30,723 nt of DNA from JANOQP01 sp044227705 (GTDB lineage: Bacteria; Bacteroidota; Bacteroidia; Chitinophagales; Saprospiraceae). Under the pieces are notes generated by a model, which made no database searches, was not told where the DNA came from, and saw only the letters and a program-made list of their open reading frames with translations. Below are positions 7,257 to 15,988 of the stretch, one piece after another; position 1 is the first letter of the stretch, and each line of letters opens with the position of its first letter. Made by a program: the position numbers and the translations under genes. The stretch lies in the NCBI GenBank assembly GCA_044227705.1, contig JBGAWE010000021.1:1-30723 (forward strand), written 5' to 3'.

Positions 7257-8729
7257 ATGTCTCAAAAACGCATCTGGCTCATCATCGGCCTGATGGCCGC
7301 CGCGATGGTCGGCATCGGCGGCCTGCAGGCCTACTGGATAAGCCGCGCCGTCCGGCTCAACGAGGAGCAGTTCGACAAGAACGTGTTGGCCGCCCTCAAC
7401 CGGGTGGCCGACAAGGTGCAGTACCTCGAGAACGCGCAGGTCATGGAGGCCCTCGAGCGGTCGTGGAAGAACGCCACGCCCTCGGCGCCGGGGGCCAGCT
7501 CGAGCATCCGCGAGGCGGCCAAGTTCATGGAGAACGGTTTTTCGGAAAGACGCGTGGCCCGGCTCGACACCTCGCAGGGCGCCCAGTTCGAGGCGTCGGT
7601 CACCCGCTGGGAGTACATGAAGGTGAGCCAGCTTGTTGACAAGAAGCCGCTCGCCGAGCGCATCGACCTCGAACAGCTCGGCCGCGCCCTGCGCGAGGAG
7701 CTGCTCAACCACGGCATCCGAACGCCGCACCGCTACGGCATTTTTTCAAAGGAAAAGAACTCGTTCGTCGTCCTCGACGACCACTTCTCGGTCGTCGACC
7801 CGGCCTCGGTCGTCACGCAGGCGGGGCTGAACAACATCTATTCGTCGCCCTACAAGGTGCCGCTTTTTTCGCAGGACATCGAGTCGCCGGGCTGGCTGAT
7901 GATTCACTTTCCCGAAAGGTCGGGCGTGGTCTTCGGGCCGTTGCGGCTGGTCTTTCTCGCGTCGGTGCTGTTCACGGGGCTGGTGCTGGCCTGTTTTGCC
8001 TACACGATTTGGGTCATTTTCCGCCAAAAGCGGCTCTCGGAGATGAAGACCGACTTCATCAACAACATGACGCACGAGTTCAAGACCCCCATCGCCACCA
8101 TATCGCTGGCGGCCGACAACATCACCGCCCCGAAGGTCATCGGCGAGCCGGATCGCATCCGAAGGTTCGCCGACATCATCCGGCAGGAGAACCGGCGGAT
8201 GAACTCGCAGGTCGAGAAAGTCTTGCAGATGGCACTGCTCGACAAAAAGGAGGTTCAACTGAATCTGTCGGAGGTCGACCTGAACCGAATCGTCGGACAG
8301 GTGGCGGGCAATTTTTCACTCCAAATAGAGGAAAGAGAAGGTCATCTGACCATCGAAACAGAAGCGGAGAACGCCGTTGTCGAGGCCGATTTGACGCACG
8401 TCACGAGCATGATTTCCAACCTTTTGGACAACGCCAACAAATACTCGCCCGAGAAACCGGAGATAAAAATCGCGACCCGCAACCGCCCCGACGGCGTCGA
8501 AATCCGCGTCAGCGACAAGGGGCTGGGCATCTCGAAAGAGGCGCGGCGGCTCATCTTCGACCGCTTCTATCGCGTCCACACGGGCAACGTCCACAACGTC
8601 AAGGGTTTCGGTCTCGGCCTCGCTTATGTAAAGGCGATGATGGCGGCGCACCGTGGCTCGGTCGAGGTCCATTCCGAGTTGGGGAAAGGGAGCGAGTTCG
8701 TGCTTTTCTTTCCTTTCAAAATGGGGTGA
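7257..8729 (+). CDS. Membrane-bound sensor histidine kinase (orphan)
   Basis: A 490-residue two-component sensor kinase. TM1 spans about 6-28, a periplasmic sensor region without a domain I recognise spans about 30-225, and TM2 about 228-252. The kinase core follows: H-box MTHEFKTPI with phosphoacceptor His273, N-box NLLDNANKYS, G1 VSDKGLGIS, F-box FDRFYRV and G2 GFGLGLAYVKAM. The layout resembles the RprX-type kinases of Bacteroidota, which usually sit directly beside an OmpR-family regulator. No response regulator is encoded next to it or elsewhere in the window. I chose ATG 7257 because the sequence before it is the inverted repeat and because MSQKRIWLIIGLM makes a normal TM1. Its stop lies 1 nt from the stop of the convergent ABC permease gene. 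Confidence 0.93.
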   Translation: MSQKRIWLIIGLMAAAMVGIGGLQAYWISRAVRLNEEQFDKNVLAALNRVADKVQYLENAQVMEALERSWKNATPSAPGASSSIREAAKFMENGFSERRVARLDTSQGAQFEASVTRWEYMKVSQLVDKKPLAERIDLEQLGRALREELLNHGIRTPHRYGIFSKEKNSFVVLDDHFSVVDPASVVTQAGLNNIYSSPYKVPLFSQDIESPGWLMIHFPERSGVVFGPLRLVFLASVLFTGLVLACFAYTIWVIFRQKRLSEMKTDFINNMTHEFKTPIATISLAADNITAPKVIGEPDRIRRFADIIRQENRRMNSQVEKVLQMALLDKKEVQLNLSEVDLNRIVGQVAGNFSLQIEEREGHLTIETEAENAVVEADLTHVTSMISNLLDNANKYSPEKPEIKIATRNRPDGVEIRVSDKGLGISKEARRLIFDRFYRVHTGNVHNVKGFGLGLAYVKAMMAAHRGSVEVHSELGKGSEFVLFFPFKMG

Positions 8730-8730
8730 A

Positions 8731-10074
8731 TCAGCCCTTGTAGAAAAGCCACTTGCCCAATTCTTTCAGCGTCACCTTCTTCCCATAGAGCAAAATCCCG
8801 ACCCTATAAATCCGCCCGGCCAGCCACACGAAGAACACCGCGCTCGCCAGCAAGACCGCCATCGACAGCGCCACCTGCCACCACGGCGGCCCGAACGCCA
8901 GCCGCGCAGGCATCACGATGGGCGAGAAGAGCGGGAAGATGCTAGCCCAGACCCCCAGCGCGCTGTTCGGCTGACGGACGACGACCATCATTATGTAGAG
9001 AGCGAGCAAAACCGGGATGGTTATGGGAATGGTCAAAGACTGCCCCTCGCCGTAGTCGTCGCCCATGGCCGAGCCGACGGCCGCGAACAGCGACGAGTAC
9101 ATGAAATAGCCCCCCAAAAAGTAGAATATAAAGGCCGGGATGAGGAACCACCAGTTGAGGTTCATCACCTCCGTGATGGCCCCGGCTACCCGGAACTGCA
9201 TCTCCTGTTGGTCGCCCATGCCGCCAGCAGCCATGCCGCCCATGCGGGCCTCTTGAGCCCGCTGCATCGCCTCGGGGTCGATGTGCATGACGAGCGGGAG
9301 GATGAACATTCCGATGGCGATGAGGATGACCCAAACAATCACTTGGGTCAAGCCGACGGCACCGGAGCCAATGATTTTCCCCATCATCAACTCAAAAGGC
9401 CTGACCGACGACATCATCACCTCGACAATTCGGTTGGTCTTCTCCTCCATCACCGACCGCATCACCATCATCCCGTAGATGAAAACCGTCATGTACATGA
9501 TGAAGCCCATGACGTAGCCGACCGCCATCGCGATGTCGCTGGTGAACTCGGTCGCGTCCTTCGAGGTCTTCTTGATGCCCTCGGGGTTGATGGTCACATC
9601 GGTGTCGGAGTTCAAAAGGGCCAGTTGCTCTGCCGAGAGGTGCAGCGAATCCATTTTGAACGAGCGGACGGCCTTCTCCACCCGGTCGCGGATGAGCGAG
9701 TTGGTCTCGGGGCTTAATTGCTCGTCTGTATAAAGGAGGATTTCGTGCTCCTTCATTTTCAAATCCCGCAGCGGCGGTATGACGAGCGCACCGGTGAAGT
9801 TGCCGTCGGCCACCTCTTTTTTAAGCTCCTCCAAAGGGGCTTTCGAGAAGGAGAAATAAACCCCGTGCCCGTCCTTCATCGCCCCGCCGAGCAGCCCGGC
9901 CTCGTCGCGGATGACCACTTTTTGGTTCTCCGAACCCTGATAGCTGAAGATGTAGCTGATGACGACGATGAACAACAGGATGGCCAGCGGCGCGGCAATC
10001 GTGCCGATGATGAACGACCGCTTGCGGACCCGCGTCCAGTATTCTCGCTTGATGATGAGCCAGAGCTTTTCCAT
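8731..10074 (-). CDS. ABC-2 type transporter permease (NatB/YhaP-like)
   Basis: The 447-residue membrane subunit of an exporter. It opens with the typical amphipathic MEKLWLIIKREYWTRVRKRS, then TM1 at about 20-45 (SFIIGTIAAPLAILLFIVV), a roughly 130-residue extracytoplasmic domain, and a C-terminal block of about five membrane segments containing ILIAIGMFILPLVMH and FIFYFLGGYFMYSSLF. The NRIVEVMMSSVRPFELMMGK motif before the membrane block is characteristic of the NatB/YhaP/CcmB-related ABC-2 family. The substrate is unknown; homologues are linked to Na+ or peptide export. The ATPase gene lies just upstream on the same strand, separated by a 44-nt gap filled by a short direct repeat. Confidence 0.92.
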   Translation of the reverse strand: MEKLWLIIKREYWTRVRKRSFIIGTIAAPLAILLFIVVISYIFSYQGSENQKVVIRDEAGLLGGAMKDGHGVYFSFSKAPLEELKKEVADGNFTGALVIPPLRDLKMKEHEILLYTDEQLSPETNSLIRDRVEKAVRSFKMDSLHLSAEQLALLNSDTDVTINPEGIKKTSKDATEFTSDIAMAVGYVMGFIMYMTVFIYGMMVMRSVMEEKTNRIVEVMMSSVRPFELMMGKIIGSGAVGLTQVIVWVILIAIGMFILPLVMHIDPEAMQRAQEARMGGMAAGGMGDQQEMQFRVAGAITEVMNLNWWFLIPAFIFYFLGGYFMYSSLFAAVGSAMGDDYGEGQSLTIPITIPVLLALYIMMVVVRQPNSALGVWASIFPLFSPIVMPARLAFGPPWWQVALSMAVLLASAVFFVWLAGRIYRVGILLYGKKVTLKELGKWLFYKG

Positions 10075-10080
10075 TTCTTG

Positions 10081-10108
10081 AATGGTGAATTGTCAATGGT
10101 GAATTGTG
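10081..10108. repeat. Tandem 14-nt repeat AATGGTGAATTGT(C/G)
   Basis: Two adjacent copies, 10081-10094 and 10095-10108, differ only in the last base. They sit between the ABC ATPase and permease genes and are markedly more AT-rich than their surroundings. On the coding (minus) strand the unit reads ACAATTCACCATT. I recall such strings scattered in intergenic DNA of Bacteroidota and other bacteria, but cannot verify that here. Confidence 0.75.
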
Positions 10109-10118
10109 GGGCGCGCCG

Positions 10119-11030
10119 TCACTCGCCGTTCGCGTCGCCGACGGTTTTGATGAAGATTTCGTTGAACGTCGGCATGATTTCCCTGAAAGAAGTCAGCCGG
10201 ACGTTGGCCGCGAGGAGGTCGCGGAGGAGCTGGTTCGAGTCCGAATTTGGGGAAAGCCGGGCGGTGAAGCTGCCCCCGTCGCGCCGGGCGATGTCGTGGT
10301 TTTCGAGGAAGCCGGCGGGCAGCTCGCCCGTGTGGTTGACCTCGAAAAGGTTCTCCTTGTATTGCTCCTGAATGTCGCGGACGGGGCCGTAGAGGACGTT
10401 CCGCCCCTTGTTTATCAGCGCGATATGCTCGCACATCTCCTCCACCTGCTCCATGCGGTGGGTCGAGAAGATGATGCTCGTGCCGGTGCGGTGCAGCTCC
10501 CGGATTTCGTCTTTTATCAAGTTGGTGTTGATGGGGTCGAGGCCCGTGAACGGCTCGTCGAGGATGAGCAGCTTGGGCCGGTGGACGACGGTGGCGATGA
10601 ACTGTATCTTCTGCTGCATCCCCTTCGAGAGGTCCTCCACCTTCTTGTTCCACCAATCTTTTATGTCAAATTTCGTCAGCCACTGGTCGATGCTCTGCCG
10701 TGCGTCGCGCTCGGAGAGGTTTTTTAGGCGGGCGAGGTAGATGAGCTGCTCGCCGACCTTCATCTTTTTGTAGAGGCCGCGCTCCTCGGGCATGTATCCG
10801 ATATGGCGCGGCGAGTCGAAGCTCAACCGCTCGCCGTCGAGGAAAATCTGCCCCGAGTCCGGCCCGGTGATGGTGGTGATCATGCGGATTAGCGAGGTCT
10901 TGCCCGCGCCGTTGGGGCCGAGGAGGCCGAACATCGCGCCGCGCGGCACGTCGAAGCTCACGCCGTCGACCGCCCGGTGGGGACCGTAGTCCTTGACGAC
11001 GTTCTGGATGGAGAGGATGTTTCCGGTCAT
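10119..11030 (-). CDS. ABC transporter ATP-binding protein (NatA-like)
   Basis: The 303-residue nucleotide-binding subunit that pairs with the downstream permease. Motifs: Walker A GPNGAGKT (38-45), a Q-loop region replaced by YMPEERGLY (79-87) as in other NatA/DrrA-like ATPases, signature LSKGMQQ (134-140), Walker B LLILDEP (154-160) followed by the D-loop GLDP, and the H-loop STHRMEQVEEMCE. Residues from about 225 form a C-terminal accessory domain usual for this subfamily. I chose ATG 11030 (MTGNILSIQNVVKDYG). A TTG six codons upstream is possible but adds nothing conserved. It is probably transcribed first in a two-gene exporter operon; the diacylglycerol kinase gene is divergent 146 nt away. 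Confidence 0.93.
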   Translation of the reverse strand: MTGNILSIQNVVKDYGPHRAVDGVSFDVPRGAMFGLLGPNGAGKTSLIRMITTITGPDSGQIFLDGERLSFDSPRHIGYMPEERGLYKKMKVGEQLIYLARLKNLSERDARQSIDQWLTKFDIKDWWNKKVEDLSKGMQQKIQFIATVVHRPKLLILDEPFTGLDPINTNLIKDEIRELHRTGTSIIFSTHRMEQVEEMCEHIALINKGRNVLYGPVRDIQEQYKENLFEVNHTGELPAGFLENHDIARRDGGSFTARLSPNSDSNQLLRDLLAANVRLTSFREIMPTFNEIFIKTVGDANGE

Positions 11031-11176
11031 TCTGTCTGTTGGTTTCAACGGCGGTGAATGTAGCTGGGCCTCCGACGAGCCGCCCCGAATTTTTCCACAA
11101 AGCCGCCCGGTTTTTGGATGAAAACAGACCTTCCTGCCCGGAATCCGGAATCTGAAATCAAAAACCCGAAATAGAA

Positions 11177-12118
11177 ATGTGGTTCGTGATCGTCAACCCC
11201 GAGTCTGGCGGCGGCTCGGCTCGAAGGCTCTGGCCGCGCATCGAGCGTGAGTTGCAGGCGCAGGGCTTTGCTTACAGTGTCCGTTTCACGGAGCGGAAGA
11301 TGCATGCCGTCGAGCTGGTCGAGGAGGCCGTCGCCCGGGGGATGCGCAACATCCTCGCCGTCGGCGGCGACGGCACGGCGCACGAGGTGGCCAACGGGAT
11401 TTTGCGGCAGGACATCGCCCCGAGCCGCGACATCGGCCTTGCCCTCATCCCCGTCGGCTCGGGCAACGATTGGGCGCGGGAATGGTCGCTGCCCGCCTCG
11501 CCCGTCGAGTGCTTGAAAAGGTTCAAGCTCGAAAAATTCAAATTTCAGGATGCTGGAAAAATCTCTTTCAGCCACGACGGAAAGCTGGCCAACCGCTTTT
11601 TTATCAATGTCGCGGGCATGGCCTACGATGCCTTCGTCACCCGCGAGGCCGAACGGCAAGGCGGGCCGAAGGTGGGCCTCGGCGGCTATTACTCGTTGAT
11701 AGTCAAGTGTTTGTGGAAATTTGAACCCGGCCCGGCGCGGCTTTTTTACATCGAAAAGGACGCGACGGGTAGCGAGGAGACTTTGGTCGAGGACAGTTTC
11801 TACACCATCAACATCGGCCTCTGCCGCTACTCGGGCGGCGGGATGCAGTTCGTCCCGCAGGCGGTGCCGGACGACGGCCTCTTCGCCCTCACCTACGCCC
11901 GGCGGATGCCGAAATGGGAGGTCGTCGCGCAGACGCCGCGCTTTTTCAACGGGAAAATCGGCGAGCACCCGAAGGTCGTCTGCACACAGGCCCGCTCGGT
12001 TCGGGTCGTCTCGATGGCTTGGCAGCCGCCGGTCTTGGTGGAGGCTGATGGGGAGTTTTTGGGAGAGACGCCGGTCGGGTTTGAGATTTTGCCTGGGACA
12101 CTGAAGGTTTTTTACTAA
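11177..12118 (+). CDS. Diacylglycerol kinase-like lipid kinase (YegS/DgkB family)
   Basis: A soluble DAGK-catalytic-domain protein of 313 residues that phosphorylates a lipid such as diacylglycerol or a sphingoid base with ATP. The hallmarks are the N-terminal VIVNPESGGGSA (4-15), the nucleotide-binding GGDGT (63-67) and PVGSGNDWAR (92-101), then a beta-rich C-terminal domain with INIGLCRYSGGGMQFVPQAVPDDG. Full family length suggests it is intact. The last residues (VEADGEFLGETPVGFEILPG) are the usual end of this family. Neighbouring minus-strand genes for PssA and a desaturase make a membrane lipid role plausible. Its stop is 4 nt from the stop of the convergent rlmN. The exact substrate cannot be told from sequence. 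Confidence 0.92.
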   Translation: MWFVIVNPESGGGSARRLWPRIERELQAQGFAYSVRFTERKMHAVELVEEAVARGMRNILAVGGDGTAHEVANGILRQDIAPSRDIGLALIPVGSGNDWAREWSLPASPVECLKRFKLEKFKFQDAGKISFSHDGKLANRFFINVAGMAYDAFVTREAERQGGPKVGLGGYYSLIVKCLWKFEPGPARLFYIEKDATGSEETLVEDSFYTINIGLCRYSGGGMQFVPQAVPDDGLFALTYARRMPKWEVVAQTPRFFNGKIGEHPKVVCTQARSVRVVSMAWQPPVLVEADGEFLGETPVGFEILPGTLKVFY

Positions 12119-12122
12119 CAGA

Positions 12123-13184
12123 TCAGCCCTTGTTCGCCAACTGCCCGCAGGCCGCGTCGATGTCCTTTCCCCGGCTTCGGCGGACGGTGACGGTCACGCC
12201 TCTGTCGGCGAGGAAGGCGGCGAACTTGTCGATGCGGTCCTCCGCCGATTTGACCATCTGGAAGTCGCCGCCGATGGGGTTGTACTCGATGATGTTGACG
12301 CGCACGGGGAATCGGCGGGTCAGTTTGACGAGGCGCTCGGCGTCCTGCGGGCCGTCGTTGTGGCGGTTGAAGGCGATGTACTCGTAGCTGATTCGGCATC
12401 GGGTTTTCAGGTAAAAATATTCGAGCGCCTCCATCAGCGCGGCGAGGTTGTTGGATTCGTTTATGGGCATCATGGCCGAGCGCTTCTCGTCGTCGGCGGC
12501 GTGGAGCGAGAGGGCGAGGTTGAACTTGGCCCCGTCGTCGGCCAGCTTTTTGATCATCTTGGCGATGCCCGCCGTCGAGACCGTGATGCGCCTCGTGCTC
12601 ATGCCGAGGCCCTCGGGCGAGGTCAGGTGCTCGATGCTCTTCCAGACGTATTGATAGGTGAGCAGTGGCTCTCCCATGCCCATGTAGACGACGTTTGTGA
12701 TGCCCCGGCCGTACTTTTCCATGCTCTGTTTTCCGACCAAAACCACTTGGTCGTAGATCTCGCCGGGAGAGAGGTTTCTCAAACGGCCCATCCTTCCCGT
12801 CGCGCAGAACTTGCAAGTGAGGCTGCAACCGACTTGGCTGGAGACGCAGACCGTGAACCTTTCTTCGTCGGGAACCGGAATGAGAACCGACTCGATGAGG
12901 TGCCCGTCGTGCAATCGCCAGCGGGTCTTGATGGTGCCGTCGCGGCTGATTTGAGTCGCATCCTCGGTCAGGGTGTGGATGAAAAAATGCTCGGCCAGCT
13001 TTGCCCGCAGCGACTTGGGCAGGTTGGACATGGCCTCCAAATCAGTGGCCGATTTCTGCCAGAGCCAGTCATAGACCTGCTTGGCGCGGAAGCGCGGCTC
13101 GCCCCATTCGGCGAGTTTTTTTTCTAAATCTGGGAGGGAGAGAAGACGGAGGTCTTCCTTTCTGACAGGCATGTCTTCCATCAT
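12123..13184 (-). CDS. rlmN: Dual-specificity 23S rRNA/tRNA adenine-C2 methyltransferase RlmN
   Basis: A radical SAM enzyme that methylates C2 of A2503 in 23S rRNA (and A37 of some tRNAs in characterised homologues), tuning translation fidelity. The 353-residue protein has an N-terminal RNA-binding region (FRAKQVYDWLWQK, about 32-44), then the 4Fe-4S motif CSLTCKFCATG with Cys120, Cys124 and Cys127, then GMGEPLLTYQYV, and the C-terminal methyl-carrying cysteine in DAACGQL (Cys346). The VEYNPIGG-type motif appears as IIEYNPIGGDF. The first ATG (13184) overlaps the pssA stop as ATGA, so I take it as the start; ATGs at 13181 and 13172 are alternatives. RlmN is distinguished from Cfr by its housekeeping context and sequence, though the split rests on recall. 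Confidence 0.95.
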   Translation of the reverse strand: MMEDMPVRKEDLRLLSLPDLEKKLAEWGEPRFRAKQVYDWLWQKSATDLEAMSNLPKSLRAKLAEHFFIHTLTEDATQISRDGTIKTRWRLHDGHLIESVLIPVPDEERFTVCVSSQVGCSLTCKFCATGRMGRLRNLSPGEIYDQVVLVGKQSMEKYGRGITNVVYMGMGEPLLTYQYVWKSIEHLTSPEGLGMSTRRITVSTAGIAKMIKKLADDGAKFNLALSLHAADDEKRSAMMPINESNNLAALMEALEYFYLKTRCRISYEYIAFNRHNDGPQDAERLVKLTRRFPVRVNIIEYNPIGGDFQMVKSAEDRIDKFAAFLADRGVTVTVRRSRGKDIDAACGQLANKG

Positions 13185-13879
13185 TTCTTTCTAAAAAACA
13201 GGAGAGAACTGACGACATACCCGCCAATCAAAATACTCAACCCCAGCCCTTTGAACCAGAACAACAACCCGCCCGCCAGCAAAACCGCCCCGACGAGGAG
13301 CGGCCACCGACCTTCTTTCACTTTGAGGGAATACATCGGGATTTCCGAGACGAGCAGGTAACTGAACAGTGCGACGACCGCCCAGACCAACCAGTTCTGC
13401 CCCAAAAAGGGGCGAAGCCCGCAGGTGTCGCCGTCCCACGCCAGGCCGAGGCCGAGAACGAACATGGTGCAGGCAGGCGTCGGCAGGCCGATGAACGAGT
13501 CGGTCTGTCGAGTGTCAAGGTTGAACTTTGCCAAGCGGAGGCCCGAAAAGGCGGTCAGGATGAACGCCGAGGTGCCCGTCATGAAGCCGAGGTCGAGCAG
13601 GTTGCGCGGGTCGGCGGCGGACTCGTTGAGCATGGTGTAAAGAATCACGCCCGGCACGACGCCGAAGCTGACCATGTCGGCCATCGAGTCCAGCTCGCGG
13701 CCGAAGGGCGAGGATATTTTGCACATCCGCGCCGCCGTCCCGTCGAGCCAGTCGAGCAGCAACGATGCGCCCACGAACAGCGCACCAAGCTCCATCTCTC
13801 CGTGCAGGATGGCGACGGCGGCGAGGCAGCCACAGAAGAGGTTGCCCAGCGTGAGCGCGTTCGGAAGGTTCTGTATCAT
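13181..13879 (-). CDS. pssA: CDP-diacylglycerol--serine O-phosphatidyltransferase
   Basis: Makes phosphatidylserine, the precursor of phosphatidylethanolamine, from CDP-diacylglycerol and serine at the inner membrane. The 232-residue protein is a polytopic CDP-alcohol phosphatidyltransferase with the full signature DG-x2-AR-x8-G-x3-D-x3-D: Asp46-Gly47, Ala50-Arg51, Gly60, Asp64 and Asp68. It opens with IQNLPNALTLGNLFCGCLAA, typical of the PssA subgroup, and has about six to seven membrane segments. The start is ATG 13879; the open frame extends upstream only as shadow of the desaturase. It lies 8 nt after the desaturase stop and overlaps rlmN by 4 nt. No phosphatidylserine decarboxylase gene lies nearby. 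Confidence 0.93.
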   Translation of the reverse strand: MIQNLPNALTLGNLFCGCLAAVAILHGEMELGALFVGASLLLDWLDGTAARMCKISSPFGRELDSMADMVSFGVVPGVILYTMLNESAADPRNLLDLGFMTGTSAFILTAFSGLRLAKFNLDTRQTDSFIGLPTPACTMFVLGLGLAWDGDTCGLRPFLGQNWLVWAVVALFSYLLVSEIPMYSLKVKEGRWPLLVGAVLLAGGLLFWFKGLGLSILIGGYVVSSLLFFRKK

Positions 13880-13887
13880 GCAGTTGC

Positions 13888-14940
13888 TCAAAGGGCAAAC
13901 CAGTTGCGGTTCGAGCGGCGGTTGAACTCGAGGAAGGAAATCATGCGCTGCTGCTTCTCGTCCCACAGGTGGTTGAAGACGCACTTGAGGCTCTCGGTGA
14001 ACGTGATTTTCGTCACCAGCTGGTCGAAAATGGGGTTCTCGCGGTGGCAGCGGGCGAGGTTGTAGCTCGGCACGAGCGAGTTGAGGTGGTGGATGTGGTG
14101 GTAGCCGATGTTGCCTGTCAGCCAGTGGAAGAGGCGCGGCAGGTTGTAGAACGAGCTGCCCTTGACGGCGGCGGTGAGATAGTCCCACTTCTCGACCCAC
14201 TCCTTGTAGGCCTCCTCGTACTGGTGCTGGATGTAGAAGAACCAGATGGCGATGACCCCAAAAGCGACGAGGATGGGCAGGTGAACGAGCAGCATGGCCC
14301 GCCAGCCGAGCGCGGCGACGAGGGCGGCGAAGAAGGCTACCGTCCAGATGTTGTTGAGCCACAGCGAGCGGTTGGCCCCTTCCCAGCCCTTGAGCTTGAT
14401 CTGCGGCCAGCGGTGGTGCAGGAACATGTACCAGATCGGGATGAGGCCAAACATGACCGGCGCCGAGCGGTAGACGCGGTACCAGAACCGGCCGGTGCGC
14501 GACTTGGCAGCGTACTCCTCGACGGTCAGCGTCTCCACGTCGCCGATGTCGCGGTATTCCCAGAGCTTGCCGTTGTGGCCGTGGTGGAAGTTGTGGCTCT
14601 TCGCCCAATAGCGGTAGGGCATCTGGCTGATGATGCTCGACACGAAGCCGAGCGCGTCGTTTAGCCATTTGTACTTGGTGAAGGACTGGTGCCCGCAATC
14701 GTGCTGGATGATGAAGATGCGGACGAGAAAGAAGGCATTGAGCACCGCCAGACCCATCGTCAGCCAGAGCGACCAGTCGAGGCTGTAGTACATCAGCACC
14801 CAGACGCCGATGAACGGGCCGTAGGAGGTGAGGGTCTGGAGGATTGCTTTCTTGGTGCTGGGGCTTTGATAAGGCTTGACGACTTGCGGCAAGCGGGCAA
14901 GCTGCGGATCCGTTGCCGGAGATGGAGACGGGTTGTGCAT
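13888..14940 (-). CDS. Membrane fatty acid desaturase (three-histidine-box family)
   Basis: A di-iron membrane enzyme introducing double bonds into fatty acyl chains. The 350-residue protein has all three histidine boxes: HDCGH (80-84), HNFHH (116-120) and HHIHH (281-285). Four or more membrane segments surround them, for example TSYGPFIGVWVLMYY (38-52) and LPILVAFGVIAIWFFY. The box pattern fits the acyl-lipid delta-9/delta-12 (DesA-like) group; regiochemistry cannot be read. I chose ATG 14940 (MHNPSPSPATDPQ). The frame stays open to 15000, but the extra 20 residues begin in the region shared with the divergent hydrolase promoter and look unconserved. It is the likely first gene of desaturase-pssA-rlmN, a unit that could adjust membrane composition. 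Confidence 0.92.
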   Translation of the reverse strand: MHNPSPSPATDPQLARLPQVVKPYQSPSTKKAILQTLTSYGPFIGVWVLMYYSLDWSLWLTMGLAVLNAFFLVRIFIIQHDCGHQSFTKYKWLNDALGFVSSIISQMPYRYWAKSHNFHHGHNGKLWEYRDIGDVETLTVEEYAAKSRTGRFWYRVYRSAPVMFGLIPIWYMFLHHRWPQIKLKGWEGANRSLWLNNIWTVAFFAALVAALGWRAMLLVHLPILVAFGVIAIWFFYIQHQYEEAYKEWVEKWDYLTAAVKGSSFYNLPRLFHWLTGNIGYHHIHHLNSLVPSYNLARCHRENPIFDQLVTKITFTESLKCVFNHLWDEKQQRMISFLEFNRRSNRNWFAL

Positions 14941-15170
14941 CGAATTTTTTTGAAAGGAAAAGACTGGTTGGCTGTTTGTTCGATGCGGGCAAAATTCCAA
15001 AATTTTTGGAAACCCGCCGGTGATTTGAGCACCAACGCGGATGACTTTGGCCGGTCGCGGATTAATTTTTTGAGTTTGTTCGGGCCGGATCTTGAAGAAG
15101 CCGAGTGGAAACGGGCCGGGTGACGAAAGGTTTTCCCAGCTTTGTTTCCCAAAAATCTGTTTCCCAAAAA

Positions 15171-15932
15171 ATGGAGCTTTTCCACAAGGAGTTCGGCAGC
15201 GGCCCGCCCGTCGTCATCGTCCACGGGCTGTTCGGCTTCAGCGACAACTGGCAGACGGTGGCCAAATCCCTCGCCGACGGCCACACGGTCTTCACCGTCG
15301 ATTTGCGCAACCACGGCCGCTCGCCGCGCGCGCAGGAGCACACCTACGCGGCGATGGCCGACGACCTGCGCGAGTTCCTCGAAAAGAACTGGCTTTTCCG
15401 CGCCGCGCTCGTCGGCCACTCGATGGGCGGCAAAGCGGTCATGCAGTTCGCCCTCTCGCACCCCGAAATGGTGGAGCGGCTGGCGGTCATCGACATGGCG
15501 CCGCGCAAGGCGCCGGGCGGCGGGCACGACGACATCTTCGAGGCCCTGTTCAGCATCGACCTCGCCTCGCTTTCGAGCCGGTCGGAGGCGGAGGCCATCC
15601 TCGCCGCGCAGGTGCCGGAACTGGGGGTTCGACAGTTTTTGATGAAAAACCTGACCCGAAACGCCGAGGGCGGCTTCGAATGGAAGATGAACCTGCCCGT
15701 CCTCTTCCGCGATTACCCGGACATTCTGGCCGCCGTCGAGGGCGAGCCGTTCGCCGGGCCGACGCTCTTCGTGCGCGGCGGCAATTCAAACTACATCGCC
15801 GACAAAGACTGGCCCGGCATCCTCAAGCTTTTCCCTGCGGCCCGGCTGGAGACCGTCGCCGGGGCCGGGCATTGGGTTCATGCAGACAAACCGACGGAGC
15901 TTTTAGGGCTGCTGCGGCCGTTTTTGGAGTGA
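15171..15932 (+). CDS. Alpha/beta hydrolase, YbfF-like esterase
   Basis: A cytoplasmic alpha/beta-hydrolase of 253 residues, the length of the YbfF family (acyl-CoA and palmitoyl esterases). It opens with the oxyanion motif VIVHGLFG (15-22), then DLRNHGRSP (44-52), the nucleophile elbow GHSMGG with Ser84, VIDMAP with Asp108, and the catalytic histidine in GAGHWVHAD (His234). The triad layout Ser-Asp(early)-His fits YbfF rather than hydrolases with a late acid, and the late position here reads RGGNSNYI with no acid. I chose ATG 15171 because homologues begin at the first beta strand (ELFHKEFGSGPP); the upstream extension repeats SQKSVSQK-like low-complexity sequence. It diverges from the desaturase with 230 nt between starts and is 56 nt upstream of the GH13 gene. 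Confidence 0.9.
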   Translation: MELFHKEFGSGPPVVIVHGLFGFSDNWQTVAKSLADGHTVFTVDLRNHGRSPRAQEHTYAAMADDLREFLEKNWLFRAALVGHSMGGKAVMQFALSHPEMVERLAVIDMAPRKAPGGGHDDIFEALFSIDLASLSSRSEAEAILAAQVPELGVRQFLMKNLTRNAEGGFEWKMNLPVLFRDYPDILAAVEGEPFAGPTLFVRGGNSNYIADKDWPGILKLFPAARLETVAGAGHWVHADKPTELLGLLRPFLE

Positions 15933-15988
15933 GACGTGGCGGGAAAGTTTTCCAGTTTTGCGCTGCCCATTTTCTAAAAGAACAGACC

